Positions 33,016 through 41,383 of a stretch of DNA of 64,000 nucleotides are shown one piece after another; within the stretch, counting starts at the first letter, position 1; each line of letters starts with the position of its first letter. The position numbers and the translations under genes were made by a program. This DNA is from Pseudonocardia kunmingensis (GTDB lineage Bacteria; Actinomycetota; Actinomycetes; Mycobacteriales; Pseudonocardiaceae). Location: assembly GCF_006716445.1 (NCBI RefSeq), contig NZ_VFPA01000001.1, positions 2,976,001-3,040,000 on the forward strand, given 5' to 3'. The notes beneath the pieces are model-generated. The model had not been told where the DNA came from and did no database searches. It saw nothing but the letters and a program-made list of their open reading frames with translations.

Positions 33016-35612
33016 CCCACCGGTCCGCTGTCGGACGTGTCGGTCGCTCCCGCGGGCACCGTCCGGGACTGGTCCTGGCGGCTGTTCGACGTCGGGCGGT
33101 CGTCGCTGTTGCTACTGCTGCCGCCACCGTCACCGCTGCCGCCGTCGCTGCTCCCGCCGAAGGGGGAGGAGCTGTCGCTCGACGATCCGCTCCGGTCCTC
33201 GTCCGAGGAGTCACCCGAGTCGCGCGAGCTGCGCGAACTGTCGCGGTCGCTGTCGGAGTCGCTGTCGGAGCTGCTGTCGGAGTCGCTGTCGCCGTCGGAC
33301 GACTCCTCGTCCTCGTCTTCCTCGTCGTCCGGTGACTGCGTGGACGAGACGGGCGGGGCCGCGCTCGGAGCCTCCCCGATCGGCTCGAAGGGGCCGAACG
33401 TCTCCTTCGGCTCACCGCGCAGGGCGGCGTTCATGAACTCCTGCCAGATGTCGCTCGGCAACCCGCTGCCGTAGATCGGCCGCTGCTGCGCGTTGCGCAA
33501 CGCGTCGCTCTGGTCGGACCCGACCCAGACCGCCGTGGAGATGGACGGGGTGAAGCCGACCATCCACGCGTCCTTGTTGTCCTTGCCCTGGAGCTGGACG
33601 GTGCCGGTCTTCCCCGCCACCTCCCGTCCGTCGGAGAGGGCGTGGTCGGTGTGGCTCGCGACGTCCAGCATCGCCTCGACGACGTTGCGCGCCACCTGGG
33701 GCGGGACGGCCTGCCGGCCCGCGGGGTCCTCGCGCTCGTAGAGCACCCGGCCGTCGGCGGCCTCGACCCGCGACACGATGTAGGGCTCGTGGTGGACCCC
33801 CTCGGCGGCGAAGGTGGCGTATGCCGACGCCATGTCGACGGGGTGCACCTCCTTGTCGCCCAGCGCGATGCCGCCCGTGGGGTCGGGGAGCAGGTCGTCG
33901 GGGATGCCGGCCTGGTGGGCCGCCTGGGCGACGCTCTGCGGGCCGACCTCGATGCCCAGCTGGTAGAACCAGGTGTTGATCGAGTTGGTCATCGCCTCGA
34001 TGGCGTTGCACCGCTCGCAGTCGACGCCCTCGACGTTGCTCACCGCGCCCGCGCGGCCCGGGAACTCCATCGGCGAGGTGCCGGTGTACTCCGTGCCGAG
34101 GCCGATGCCCTTGCCCGACTGCAGCGCGGCCGACAGCACGAACGGCTTGAACGACGAACCGGGCTGGCGCAACGCCATGGCGTAGTCGGTGCCCAGGCCG
34201 TTCTGCCCGCCGTAGTAGGCGAGGATCGCCCCGGTGCGCGGGTCGATCGAGACGAGCGCGCTGCGCAGGTTGTCCGGCTGGCGCTCCATCTTCTCCTTGA
34301 CCGCGTCGACCGCCTGCTTCTGGCGCGGCTCCTCCACGGTGGTGGTGACCGTGAGGCCCTCGGTGTCGATCTGCTCCTGCGTGATCCCCTTGGCGGCCAG
34401 CTCCTCGACCGCGCGGTCGTAGATGTGGTAGCGGTCGTCGTCCGGAACGCCACCACCGGCCGGTGCCTCGGGCAGCCAGGAGGTGGGGAACGTCTGCTGG
34501 ACCCGTTCCTCCGGGGTGATCCAGCGTTGCTCGACCATGCCGTCCAGCACGAAGGCCCACCGCTCCTGCGAGCGCTCCGGGTTCTTCGCCGGGTCCCACC
34601 GCGACGGGGACTGGATGGTGCCGGCGAGCATGGCGCCCTCGGAGATCGTCAGGTCCTCGACGTTCTTGCCGAAGTACGCCTGCGCCGCCGCCTGGATGCC
34701 GGACGCGCCCCGGCCCCAGTAGATCGTGTTGAGGTAGTTCTCGAGGATCTCGTCCTTGGTCTGCTCGCGGGTGATCTTGACCGCGAGGATGACCTCCTTG
34801 TACTTGCGCCACAAGGAGAAGTCGTCCTGGCCGGTGGAGACCTTGACGTACTGCTGGGTGACCGTGGACCCCCCGCCCGAACCGCCGGTGAGCTGGTTGT
34901 AGACGGCGCGGCCGATGCCGACGAGGTCGAAGCCGGGGTTGGAGTAGAAGGAACGGTCCTCTGCCGAGAGCACGGCCTCGCGCACGTGCTCGGGCACCTT
35001 GTCGAGCGTGACCAGGACCCGGTTGCCGTTCTCCGGGCGGACCGTGGCGATCGGCGTCTGGCCGTCGGCGAACGTGAACGTGGCGACCTGGGTGAGCGCG
35101 GCCTGTTCGGCCGTGGGCACCGGGAAGAGCAGCCATCCCACGACGAAGGCGGCGAACGGCCCGATCAGCGCGGCGCCGAGCATGACGTAGAAGATGCGTC
35201 GCACGCGCCGCCACGGGGAGACCGCCTTGCCGGACGTCCGGCCGCGGCGGGTTTCGGAGCGCGGTGCGGGGTGCTGCGCCACGGCGGCGCCACCCGGTGC
35301 GGGCCCTCCGACCACCGCGGTGGGGCCCGAGTCCTCGTCGTGCGTGAGGAGCGGCACGTCACCGCCCTGGTAGGCGGACTGGCGGGCACCGGACGAGACC
35401 GGCGGACCGTCGGCCCGATAACGCTGGGGGGGAACCCGCGAGTCGGGCGGCGGCGGCGCGGGCCTGCGCGGCGGACGGCCCTGGGGAGGCGGGCCGCCAT
35501 AGGGGCCGGGCATCGGGCCACCGGCGCGTGGGGGACGCGGTGGCGGGCGGCCCTGTGGGTTGTGGGGCCGGCCCCTCGGCGCGTCGAACCGGGGGTCGCG
35601 CTGATCACTCAC
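33012..35612 (-). CDS. ponA: Class A penicillin-binding protein (PonA1-like)
   Basis: 866 residues, bifunctional peptidoglycan synthase. A Pro/Gly/Arg-rich cytoplasmic tail (1-135) precedes one membrane helix (about 140-163). The GT51 glycosyltransferase domain follows with [12 protein letters not shown]. The transpeptidase domain has GSSFKPFV (SXXK), NSINTW (SXN) and GKTGTVQ (KTG), so it should be active. The last 120 residues (33012-33377) are almost purely Ser, Asp, Glu and Gly, with runs of SD dipeptides, outside the membrane. Mycobacterial PonA1 ends in a Pro-rich tail instead. GTG start. It is upstream of, and coupled to, a GT87 gene. Confidence 0.95.
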   Translation of the reverse strand: MSDQRDPRFDAPRGRPHNPQGRPPPRPPRAGGPMPGPYGGPPPQGRPPRRPAPPPPDSRVPPQRYRADGPPVSSGARQSAYQGGDVPLLTHDEDSGPTAVVGGPAPGGAAVAQHPAPRSETRRGRTSGKAVSPWRRVRRIFYVMLGAALIGPFAAFVVGWLLFPVPTAEQAALTQVATFTFADGQTPIATVRPENGNRVLVTLDKVPEHVREAVLSAEDRSFYSNPGFDLVGIGRAVYNQLTGGSGGGSTVTQQYVKVSTGQDDFSLWRKYKEVILAVKITREQTKDEILENYLNTIYWGRGASGIQAAAQAYFGKNVEDLTISEGAMLAGTIQSPSRWDPAKNPERSQERWAFVLDGMVEQRWITPEERVQQTFPTSWLPEAPAGGGVPDDDRYHIYDRAVEELAAKGITQEQIDTEGLTVTTTVEEPRQKQAVDAVKEKMERQPDNLRSALVSIDPRTGAILAYYGGQNGLGTDYAMALRQPGSSFKPFVLSAALQSGKGIGLGTEYTGTSPMEFPGRAGAVSNVEGVDCERCNAIEAMTNSINTWFYQLGIEVGPQSVAQAAHQAGIPDDLLPDPTGGIALGDKEVHPVDMASAYATFAAEGVHHEPYIVSRVEAADGRVLYEREDPAGRQAVPPQVARNVVEAMLDVASHTDHALSDGREVAGKTGTVQLQGKDNKDAWMVGFTPSISTAVWVGSDQSDALRNAQQRPIYGSGLPSDIWQEFMNAALRGEPKETFGPFEPIGEAPSAAPPVSSTQSPDDEEDEDEESSDGDSDSDSSSDSDSDSDRDSSRSSRDSGDSSDEDRSGSSSDSSSPFGGSSDGGSGDGGGSSSNSDDRPTSNSRQDQSRTVPAGATDTSDSGPVG

Positions 35613-35646
35613 CGCTGCTCCGGGGGGTTCGGGGGATGGTGTGCGG

Positions 35647-36063
35647 TCACTCGGCGGCTGTCCTGCGTCGATCGGATCCGCGACCGCGGCGCTCGGGAGC
35701 GTCCCCTGTTCCCATCACGTAGGACAGGACCAGGTGGTTCCAGCTGCAGGTGCGGCAGACCTCGACCACGTACACGGAGAAGTCGGCGTGCAGGTTCGCC
35801 AGCTGCTCGAGCTCCTCCGGTGCGCGGGCCGATCCGGCGGCGTGCTTGAGCTCGTCGCCGAAGATCCAGGAGACCTGGGTGAGGCGCTCCTTGCGGCAGA
35901 CCGGGCAGGTCCGCTCCGTCGGCTCGCCGTGGAACCGAGCTGCTCGGAGCAGGTACGGGCTCGCGTCGCAGACCTCGGCGACCCCGACCCGACCGGAGTG
36001 GACCTCGGCGAGCAGCGCGCGGCGCTGCAACGCGTAGTCGACCACCTGCCGCTGGGTGCGCAC
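35647..36063 (-). CDS. DUF5318 protein with zinc-ribbon-like cysteines
   Basis: 138 residues. Two cysteine pairs are visible, CPVCRKE (about residue 57) and CRTCSWNH (about 103), with further His residues, as in a zinc ribbon. The pattern [20 protein letters not shown] at the start and [13 protein letters not shown] in the middle matches the small actinobacterial family next to ponA1 (Rv0049 in M. tuberculosis). Function unknown. TACCCT ends six bases before the GTG, so it is transcribed from its own promoter and may continue into the PBP gene 34 bases on. Confidence 0.85.
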   Translation of the reverse strand: MRTQRQVVDYALQRRALLAEVHSGRVGVAEVCDASPYLLRAARFHGEPTERTCPVCRKERLTQVSWIFGDELKHAAGSARAPEELEQLANLHADFSVYVVEVCRTCSWNHLVLSYVMGTGDAPERRGRGSDRRRTAAE

Positions 36064-36069
36064 CCGGTC

Positions 36070-36075
36070 AGGGTA
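36070..36075 (-). promoter_or_regulatory. -10 element of the DUF5318 gene
   Basis: TACCCT, then six bases to the GTG at 36063. Confidence 0.55.
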
Positions 36076-36173
36076 CGCGGAGCGCCCCTGGCGCCGGGGA
36101 GAACGCCTCGCACTCCGTCGGGTCGATCGGCGACCGGGCGTCCGGGAACGCTCGGCGAACCAGCGGAGAGATG

Positions 36174-36190
36174 TATCGGGTCGATATACT
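36174..36190 (+). promoter_or_regulatory. padR promoter with possible PadR operator
   Basis: TATCG (36174-36178) and CGATA (36182-36186) form a short palindrome around GGT. TATACT (36185-36190), a good -10, overlaps its right arm, so a bound dimer would block the promoter. Confidence 0.45.
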
Positions 36191-36227
36191 CGGCTACGCT
36201 ATCGGTCGGCAACGGGAGGAGGTCGTC

Positions 36228-36800
36228 GTGCTGGAGCTGGCGATCCTCGGCCTGCTCCAGGAGGCGCCGGTGCACGGCTACGAGCTGCGCAAGGAGCTCG
36301 GGCTGCGGCTGGGCGGCTTCCGGCTGTTCTCCTACGGCTCGCTCTACCCGGCGCTGCGCCGCCTCACCCGCGCCGGCCTCATCGTCGAGGACCCGGAGCA
36401 ACCCGCACCCGAGGCGGGCAGCTGGTCGCGGCGCAGCAGGCGGGTGTACCGCATCACCGCCGAGGGCAAGGAGCGCCTCGCCGAGCTGCTCACCGAGGCC
36501 GGCCCCCAGGCGTGGGACGACGACGCCTTCGGCGTGCACCTCGCGTTCTTCTCCCGCACCCCCGCCGAGGCGCGGATGCGGATCCTCGAGGGGCGCCGAC
36601 GTGCGGTCGAGGAGCGCCGCGAGGGGCTGCGCACGGCGCTGGGCCGGGCGCGGGAGCAGATCGACAACTACACCCAGCAGCTCCACCAGCTGGGGCTCGA
36701 CACCTGCGAGCGCGAGGTGCGGTGGCTCAACGAGCTGATCGCCACCGAACGCGCCGCCCAGGACGAAGACTCTTCACGACGAGAGAAGGAACCGCCATGA
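36228..36800 (+). CDS. PadR-family regulator
   Basis: 190 residues. The winged helix is at the start: [20 protein letters not shown] then [19 protein letters not shown], the PadR signature. The C-terminal half (residues 90-180) is a helical dimer domain with [23 protein letters not shown] 36228 has GGGAGGA seven bases upstream; a longer frame from 36171 is open but would place the promoter inside the gene. The stop overlaps the ino1 ATG, so regulator and enzyme are made together. It may control inositol supply. Confidence 0.88.
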   Translation: MLELAILGLLQEAPVHGYELRKELGLRLGGFRLFSYGSLYPALRRLTRAGLIVEDPEQPAPEAGSWSRRSRRVYRITAEGKERLAELLTEAGPQAWDDDAFGVHLAFFSRTPAEARMRILEGRRRAVEERREGLRTALGRAREQIDNYTQQLHQLGLDTCEREVRWLNELIATERAAQDEDSSRREKEPP

Positions 36801-37876
36801 GTGAGGTCCGTGTCGCCGTCGTCGGCGTGGGTAACTGCGCGGCGTCGCTCGTGCAGGGCGTGCACTACTACGCGGACGCCGACCCGGCCACCCGCGTGCC
36901 CGGCCTGATGCACGTCGACTTCGGTGGCTACCACGTGCGGGACGTCACGTTCGTCGCCGCGTTCGACGTCGACGCCAAGAAGGTGGGGCGCGACCTGTCC
37001 GAGGCGATCTCGGCGAGCGAGAACAACACCATCAAGATCGCCGACGTGCCGCCGCTGGGCGTGCCTGTGCAGCGCGGCCACACGCTCGACGCCCTCGGTC
37101 GCTTCTACCGGGAGACCATCAGCGAGTCCGACGAGGAGCCGGTGGACGTGGCGCAGGTCCTGCGCGACACGGCCGCCGACGTGCTCGTGTCCTACCTGCC
37201 GGTGGGCAGCGAGGCGGCCGACCGGTTCTACGCCCAGGCGGCCCTCGACGCCGGCGTCGCGTTCGTCAACGCGCTCCCGGTGTTCATCGCCTCCGACCCC
37301 GTGTGGGCCGAGAAGTTCCGCGTGGCGGGCGTGCCGATCGTCGGCGACGACATCAAGAGCCAGGTCGGCGCCACGATCACCCACCGCGTCCTGGCCCGGC
37401 TGTTCGAGGACCGCGGCGTGCAGCTCGACCGCACGATGCAGCTCAACGTGGGCGGGAACATGGACTTCCTGAACATGAAGGAGCTCGAGCGGCTCGAGTC
37501 GAAGAAGGTCTCCAAGACCCAGTCGGTCACCTCCCAGGTCGACCGCGACCTGGGCAAGGACAACGTCCACATCGGCCCGTCGGACTACGTCGCCTGGCTC
37601 GACGACCGCAAGTGGGCCTACGTGCGGCTCGAGGGACGCGCCTTCGGCGACGTGCCGCTCAGCCTCGAGTACAAGCTCGAGGTCTGGGACTCGCCCAACT
37701 CGGCGGGCATCATCATCGACGCCGTGCGCGCGGCCAAGATCGCCAAGGACCGCGGCATCGGCGGCCCGATCCTGTCGGCGTCGAGCTACTTCATGAAGTC
37801 GCCGCCCGAGCAGTACAGCGACGACGTCGCGCGGCAGGCGGTGGAGGAGTTCATCCGCGGCGAGCGGGAGGGCTAG
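36797..37876 (+). CDS. ino1: Inositol-3-phosphate synthase
   Basis: 359 residues, the short actinobacterial form. Converts glucose-6-phosphate to inositol-3-phosphate with internal NAD redox cycling; the product feeds phosphatidylinositol, PIM lipids and mycothiol. [19 protein letters not shown] is the NAD site (residues 4-22). [27 protein letters not shown] and [19 protein letters not shown] are the conserved active-site segments with catalytic lysines. It overlaps padR by four bases. A strong terminator follows the stop. Confidence 0.96.
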   Translation: MSEVRVAVVGVGNCAASLVQGVHYYADADPATRVPGLMHVDFGGYHVRDVTFVAAFDVDAKKVGRDLSEAISASENNTIKIADVPPLGVPVQRGHTLDALGRFYRETISESDEEPVDVAQVLRDTAADVLVSYLPVGSEAADRFYAQAALDAGVAFVNALPVFIASDPVWAEKFRVAGVPIVGDDIKSQVGATITHRVLARLFEDRGVQLDRTMQLNVGGNMDFLNMKELERLESKKVSKTQSVTSQVDRDLGKDNVHIGPSDYVAWLDDRKWAYVRLEGRAFGDVPLSLEYKLEVWDSPNSAGIIIDAVRAAKIAKDRGIGGPILSASSYFMKSPPEQYSDDVARQAVEEFIRGEREG

Positions 37877-37899
37877 CCCCTTCGCACCGCACCGACCCA

Positions 37900-37945
37900 G
37901 TCGGCCCCGGCCGTGGCCCCGCGCCACCGCCGGGGCCGACTTTTT
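37900..37945 (+). terminator. Rho-independent terminator after ino1
   Basis: GTCGGCCCCGGC (37900-37911) pairs perfectly with GCCGGGGCCGAC (37929-37940), followed directly by TTTTT. The best classical terminator in the window. Confidence 0.9.
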
Positions 37946-38120
37946 GCTTCAGATCCGAAACCTTTTCGCGCGACCGCCTGCGCTGCCGTTCCGGAACCAA
38001 GTTCACTCGTTTGCCTCAATAACGAACTGATATCGACACTCCCGGTGGCGCAGGTCACCCGGGTCGACCTCCTCCACCGAGCCCCGACGCAGCTCAACGG
38101 GGCACCGCTGGTCTTTTCGT

Positions 38121-38156
38121 GTGCAACAACCGGTGAGCAGGCTCACCGGATTGCAC
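38121..38156 (+). promoter_or_regulatory. Long hairpin in the NlpC/P60 gene leader
   Basis: GTGCAA (38121-38126) pairs with TTGCAC (38151-38156); CCGGTGAGC (38130-38138) pairs with GCTCACCGG (38141-38149). Just downstream GATGCGT (38171-38177) pairs with ACGCATC (38185-38191). The gap 37946-38403 is richer in AT than its surroundings and has no gene I can support. It does not fit the c-di-AMP (ydaO) riboswitch consensus that I know for such genes. Confidence 0.5.
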
Positions 38157-38403
38157 AGCCCGGATTGAGAGATGCGTCATGGCAACGCATCGAAATGCGT
38201 TCGTAATGTGCCGGACGGCCCCGCGCCACCAGCGCTCAACCGGAGCGATGGGCGCAGGGTCACCGCCGGACGGGCGGGGTGCGGCACGGCCACGAGGTGC
38301 ACGAGCGAGAGGTGCACGGCTGTGCACGCGCGCACCCCGCCGGCGCCGCGGGCTCCCCCGGCCCGTGGCTCCTGTCCGGTGGTGCTCACCCCGAGGACCA
38401 CCC

Positions 38404-38934
38404 GTGCCACACCATCTCCCCGCACTGGCCACCCGCGCCGCCGTCGTCGCCGTGTCCGCCGCGGCGGCCACCTTCGTCGGCGTGCTGCCCGCGGCAGCCG
38501 CACCCGCTGCGCCGGAGGTCGCGACCGTCACCCCGGTCGCCAAGTCGATCCCCGCCCCCGCCTCGCCCGCCTTCGTCGCCCCGGCGGCCGCGGCCCGCTC
38601 GTCCGCGGTCCAGAACGCGATGGGCAAGCTCGGCTCGCCCTACCGCTACGGCGCCACCGGCCCGAGCTCCTTCGACTGCTCGGGCCTGGTCAAGTGGGCC
38701 TACGACAAGGCCGGGGTCTCGCTGCCGCGCACCAGCCGGGCGATGTCGAAGGTCGGCACCCCCGTCTCGCGCGACGAGCTGCGCCCCGGCGACCTGGTGT
38801 TCTTCTACAAGCCGGTCAGCCACGTCGGCATCTACATCGGCGACGGCAAGATCGTGCACGCCAGCAACCGGAAGAGCCCGGTGAAGGTGTCGGACATGAG
38901 CAAGATGAAGTACAACTCCGCACGCCGGATCTAG
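38404..38934 (+). CDS. Secreted NlpC/P60 peptidoglycan endopeptidase
   Basis: 176 residues. A signal peptide spans about residues 1-33 (RAAVVAVSAAAATFVGVLPA then AAA). After a short linker the NlpC/P60 domain begins at SAVQNAMGKLGSPYRYG. The catalytic Cys is in SFDCSGLVKWAY (about residue 97) and His in SHVGIYIGDGKIVHA (about 140). It cuts stem peptides, likely D-Glu-mDAP, as RipA-type enzymes do. GTG 38404 has GAGGA six bases upstream. A 460-base structured leader precedes it, suggesting tight control of an enzyme that could lyse the cell. Confidence 0.92.
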   Translation: MPHHLPALATRAAVVAVSAAAATFVGVLPAAAAPAAPEVATVTPVAKSIPAPASPAFVAPAAAARSSAVQNAMGKLGSPYRYGATGPSSFDCSGLVKWAYDKAGVSLPRTSRAMSKVGTPVSRDELRPGDLVFFYKPVSHVGIYIGDGKIVHASNRKSPVKVSDMSKMKYNSARRI

Positions 38935-39010
38935 GGCGTCCGCTCCCGGCCGACGCACCCCGTCGCCGCCCCGACGGGCGGCGGGGTGCGCCGGCGGCGT
39001 GATCACGCAC

Positions 39011-39016
39011 TAGAGT
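39011..39016 (+). promoter_or_regulatory. -10 element of the SDR gene
   Basis: TAGAGT, then eight bases to the GTG at 39025. Confidence 0.5.
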
Positions 39017-39024
39017 CCCTGGTC

Positions 39025-39723
39025 GTGATCGGGCCCGAGCTGCGACCCCTCGCCCTCGTCACGGGGGCCTCCCGCGGGATCGGCGCGGCCGTCGCCCGGG
39101 CGCTCGCCCCTGGCCACGACGTGCTGCTGGGCGGGCGCGACTCCGCGGCCCTGCACGCGCTGGCCGTCGAGCTGCCGGGCTCCCGGCCGTGGCCGGTCGA
39201 CCTCACCGACGGCCGCGCCCTCGCCGAGGCCGCGGGGGGCATCGAACGGCTGGACGTCCTCGTGCACTCCGCCGGTGTCGGATTGCTCGGCACGGTCGCC
39301 GAAACCCCCGCGAGCACCTGGCGCCGCCAGTTCGAGATCAACGTCGTCGCCGTCGCCGAGCTCACCCGGCTGCTCCTGCCCGCCCTGCGCGCGGCGGGGG
39401 GCCGGGTCGTCCTGCTCAACTCCGGTGCCGGGCTCAGCGCGCGTGCGGGATGGGCGTCCTACGCCGCGAGCAAGTTCGCGCTGCGGGCGTTCGCCGACGC
39501 GCTGCGGGCAGAGGAGGCCGGCAACGGCGTGCGGGTCACCTCGGTGCACCCGGGCCGGGTGGACACGCAGATGCAGCGCGAGGTCGTCGCGCAGGAGGGC
39601 GGCGACTACCGCCCGGAGTCCTACCTGCGCCCGGAGTCGGTGGCCGGCGCCGTGCTGCTGGCCGTCACCGCGCCGGACGACGCCGCGCTCACCGAGCTCG
39701 TCCTGCGCCCGGCCGGCCCCTGA
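39025..39723 (+). CDS. Short-chain dehydrogenase/reductase
   Basis: 232 residues, classical SDR. TGASRGIG (about residue 12) binds NADP, the DL in WPVDLTD marks the adenine side, HSAGVG is the NAG-type motif, Ser in LLNSGAG and YAASK are catalytic. The C-terminal part (HPGRVDTQMQREVV) resembles bacterial SDRs of unknown specificity. It lies alone between the NlpC gene and a small zinc-ribbon-like gene; no pathway context. Confidence 0.88.
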   Translation: MIGPELRPLALVTGASRGIGAAVARALAPGHDVLLGGRDSAALHALAVELPGSRPWPVDLTDGRALAEAAGGIERLDVLVHSAGVGLLGTVAETPASTWRRQFEINVVAVAELTRLLLPALRAAGGRVVLLNSGAGLSARAGWASYAASKFALRAFADALRAEEAGNGVRVTSVHPGRVDTQMQREVVAQEGGDYRPESYLRPESVAGAVLLAVTAPDDAALTELVLRPAGP

Positions 39724-39734
39724 GGCCCGCGCGA

Positions 39735-39947
39735 TCACGGCTGCCCCGCGATCCGCCGGGCGTGCGCCGCTGCCCGGTACAGCGTGCACGGCCACCGCGG
39801 CGCCGTCCGCACCTGGGAGCAGCCGCCGCGACACCGACCGTCCCGACCGCTGACGTGCCGCTCCAGCAGCGTCCGCCACACCTCGGGCATCGCGGCCAAC
39901 TCGACCGGCAGCCGCCACTCGGGCGGGGGTTCCTCGTGGTCCTGCAC
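39735..39947 (-). CDS. Small Cys-rich protein, 70 residues
   Basis: PEVWRTLLERHVSGRDGRCR leads into a cysteine pair (CRGGC), then TAPRWPCTLYRAAAHARRI with a third cysteine. The layout resembles small actinobacterial proteins of unknown function with a CXXC-like pair and a later PC motif. It converges on the SDR gene. Its ATG lies at the edge of the divergent, damaged HTH gene, and the pairing of this small gene with that HTH gene may be meaningful. No function can be assigned. Confidence 0.55.
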   Translation of the reverse strand: MQDHEEPPPEWRLPVELAAMPEVWRTLLERHVSGRDGRCRGGCSQVRTAPRWPCTLYRAAAHARRIAGQP

Positions 39948-40036
39948 AGGACGAGTCCCTGCGCGCCGACGGCCGCGCCCGTACCGAGATCGCCACGACC
40001 CTCCGGGACCGCTACGGGCTGAACGCCCGCGTCGCG

Positions 40037-40300
40037 ATGCGGCTCGCCCACGGCTGGACGCAGGCCATCACGGCGCAGGAGTGGAACCGGCGCTGGCCCG
40101 ACGACCCCAAGACCTTCAAGAACATCTCCTACTGGGAGAACTGGCCGAGCCCGACCGGCCACATGCCGTCGCTGCTCGTCCTGGACCGGCTGGCCCAGCT
40201 CTACGGCTGCGCCGTCAGCGACCTGGTGGCCGGCTGGGGGGAGCACGCCGCCGACACGGCCGGTGACGGCAGCGGGCCGGATGCCGCTACACCTACGTGA
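40037..40300 (+). pseudogene. N-terminal part of a broken HTH DNA-binding protein
   Basis: 87 residues from the first ATG. The helix-turn-helix region reads LAHGWTQAITAQEWNRRWP, then FKNISYWENWPSPTGHMPSL and LDRLAQLYGCAVSDLVAGW, typical of an actinomycete XRE-like family. The same frame is open upstream to 39941 and encodes ESLRADGRARTEIATTLRDR, which looks like the true N-terminus, but there is no ATG or GTG there. The frame ends just where the second half begins in another frame. I read this as a decayed gene; a rare start codon is the alternative. Confidence 0.5.
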
Positions 40301-40614
40301 GCACCGGACGCGGGCAGGAACTCGACGGGACGCACCGCATCGTGGTGCGCCCCGAGCGCGGTCGGCTCGTCGGACGAAGCGACCCGACCCCGAACGGCAC
40401 GCTCGAGCTCGACCTCGTCGCCGACGGCCTGCTCGTCACCGGGAACCGGACCGAGCGCACTGCACCCGATGGCTACTACCGGGGAGCGGTCTACCACGGC
40501 ATCCTGCAGCTGGTACTCGACCCCACCGGTCGCTCGATGACCGGGCGCTGGCTGGGGCCGGATCGGAATTTCGAGATCGATTCGGGCCGCTGGGTCCTGC
40601 AGCGCGCACGCTGA
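40297..40614 (+). pseudogene. C-terminal part of the same broken HTH protein
   Basis: 105 residues from a GTG that overlaps the previous stop. RYTYVSTGR at the junction, GYYRGAVYHGILQLVLDPTG and RSMTGRWLGPDRNFEIDSGR match, from memory, the C-terminal domain that follows the HTH in intact actinomycete proteins (usually YVSTGR...YKGAVYHG...MTGRWLG). Here the domain is in a different frame from the HTH part and the middle of the protein seems to be missing. It could still be translated as a separate protein by coupling through GTGA. Confidence 0.5.
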
Positions 40615-40621
40615 CCCTCAA

Positions 40622-40683
40622 GATCGCGAGTTTCGGGTCGTTATCGCTGTGGTGGCAACCATGGACAACCGATACTCGCGATC
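40622..40683. repeat. REP-like imperfect palindrome
   Basis: GATCGCGAGT (40622-40631) and ACTCGCGATC (40674-40683) are exact inverted copies; the pairing continues inward with mismatches. It sits directly after the broken HTH gene, in a 199-base gap. Confidence 0.6.
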
Positions 40684-40800
40684 ACCGCCCGCGCGGCTCC
40701 GGGCTTCCACCCCGTTGCCGGCAGATCCGTGCAGAGGTACCTCGAAGGACGGAGCGCCGGATCCACCGGCAGACCGATGCCGCAACACCCCCAGCGCTCG

Positions 40801-40806
40801 TACCAT
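40801..40806 (+). promoter_or_regulatory. -10 element of the DUF1707 gene
   Basis: TACCAT, then seven bases to the GTG at 40814. Confidence 0.55.
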
Positions 40807-40813
40807 CGCGAAC

Positions 40814-41221
40814 GTGACCTCCGATGCCGACCGGAGCCGGCTGCGCGTCTCCGATGCCGAGCGGTCGGCCACTGCCGAACGGCTCCGCGTCGCCGTGGAC
40901 GAGGGCCGCCTCGACCTCACCGAGTACGACTCCCGCCTGCGCTCCGCGTACGCCGCTCGCACCTACGGCGAGCTCGACTCCGTCACCGCCGACCTACCGG
41001 CGGTCCGGGAAGCCGGGCCCCCGGCGGTCCCGAAGAAGGAGTCCCGGCACACCTGGCAGAGCGAGTGGCGCGACTGGCTGGGCGGTGCGGTGATCATGCT
41101 CGCGATCTGGGGCACCACGTCGCTCGTGAACGGCGACCTCATCGCGTTCTGGCCGGCCATCCCGCTGGGGATCTGGGCCGCGGTGATCGTCGCCGGGGCG
41201 CTGGGCCGGAAGCCGAAGTAG
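40814..41221 (+). CDS. DUF1707 membrane protein
   Basis: 135 residues. The N-terminal DUF1707 domain (LRVSDAERSATAERLRVAVD, EGRLDLTEYDSRLRSAY) occupies residues 10-60. Two membrane helices follow (GGAVIMLAIWGTTSLV and FWPAIPLGIWAAVIVAGAL), the 2TM arrangement seen in many actinobacterial DUF1707 proteins. The amphipathic DUF1707 segment is thought to act as a small interaction domain; function unknown. A longer open frame back to 40649 exists, but the -10 at 40801-40806 supports the GTG at 40814. Confidence 0.83.
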   Translation: MTSDADRSRLRVSDAERSATAERLRVAVDEGRLDLTEYDSRLRSAYAARTYGELDSVTADLPAVREAGPPAVPKKESRHTWQSEWRDWLGGAVIMLAIWGTTSLVNGDLIAFWPAIPLGIWAAVIVAGALGRKPK

Positions 41222-41383
41222 CGGCGGTGATCGATCCGAACCGCACGTGATGGTCACCAGATCGACCGTGGTGTACCTCTCGTCGCGATCATCGCTCCCT
41301 GATCGTTCCGAGCGGTACGCCAGCACTGCCCGCACGACATCCATGTGCTTCTCGGAAGGATCGCGGTGCGGCGCCGCTCGGCG

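Noticed and set aside
31402..33474. 690-residue plus-strand frame with Ser-rich end ([16 protein letters not shown])
   Set aside because: The Ser repeats are the antisense of the Asp/Ser-rich PBP tail; no start signal and it covers three real minus-strand genes.
38121..38201. c-di-AMP (ydaO) riboswitch before the NlpC/P60 gene
   Set aside because: Suggested by the gene type, but the conserved ydaO sequence blocks that I know are not visible in the leader.
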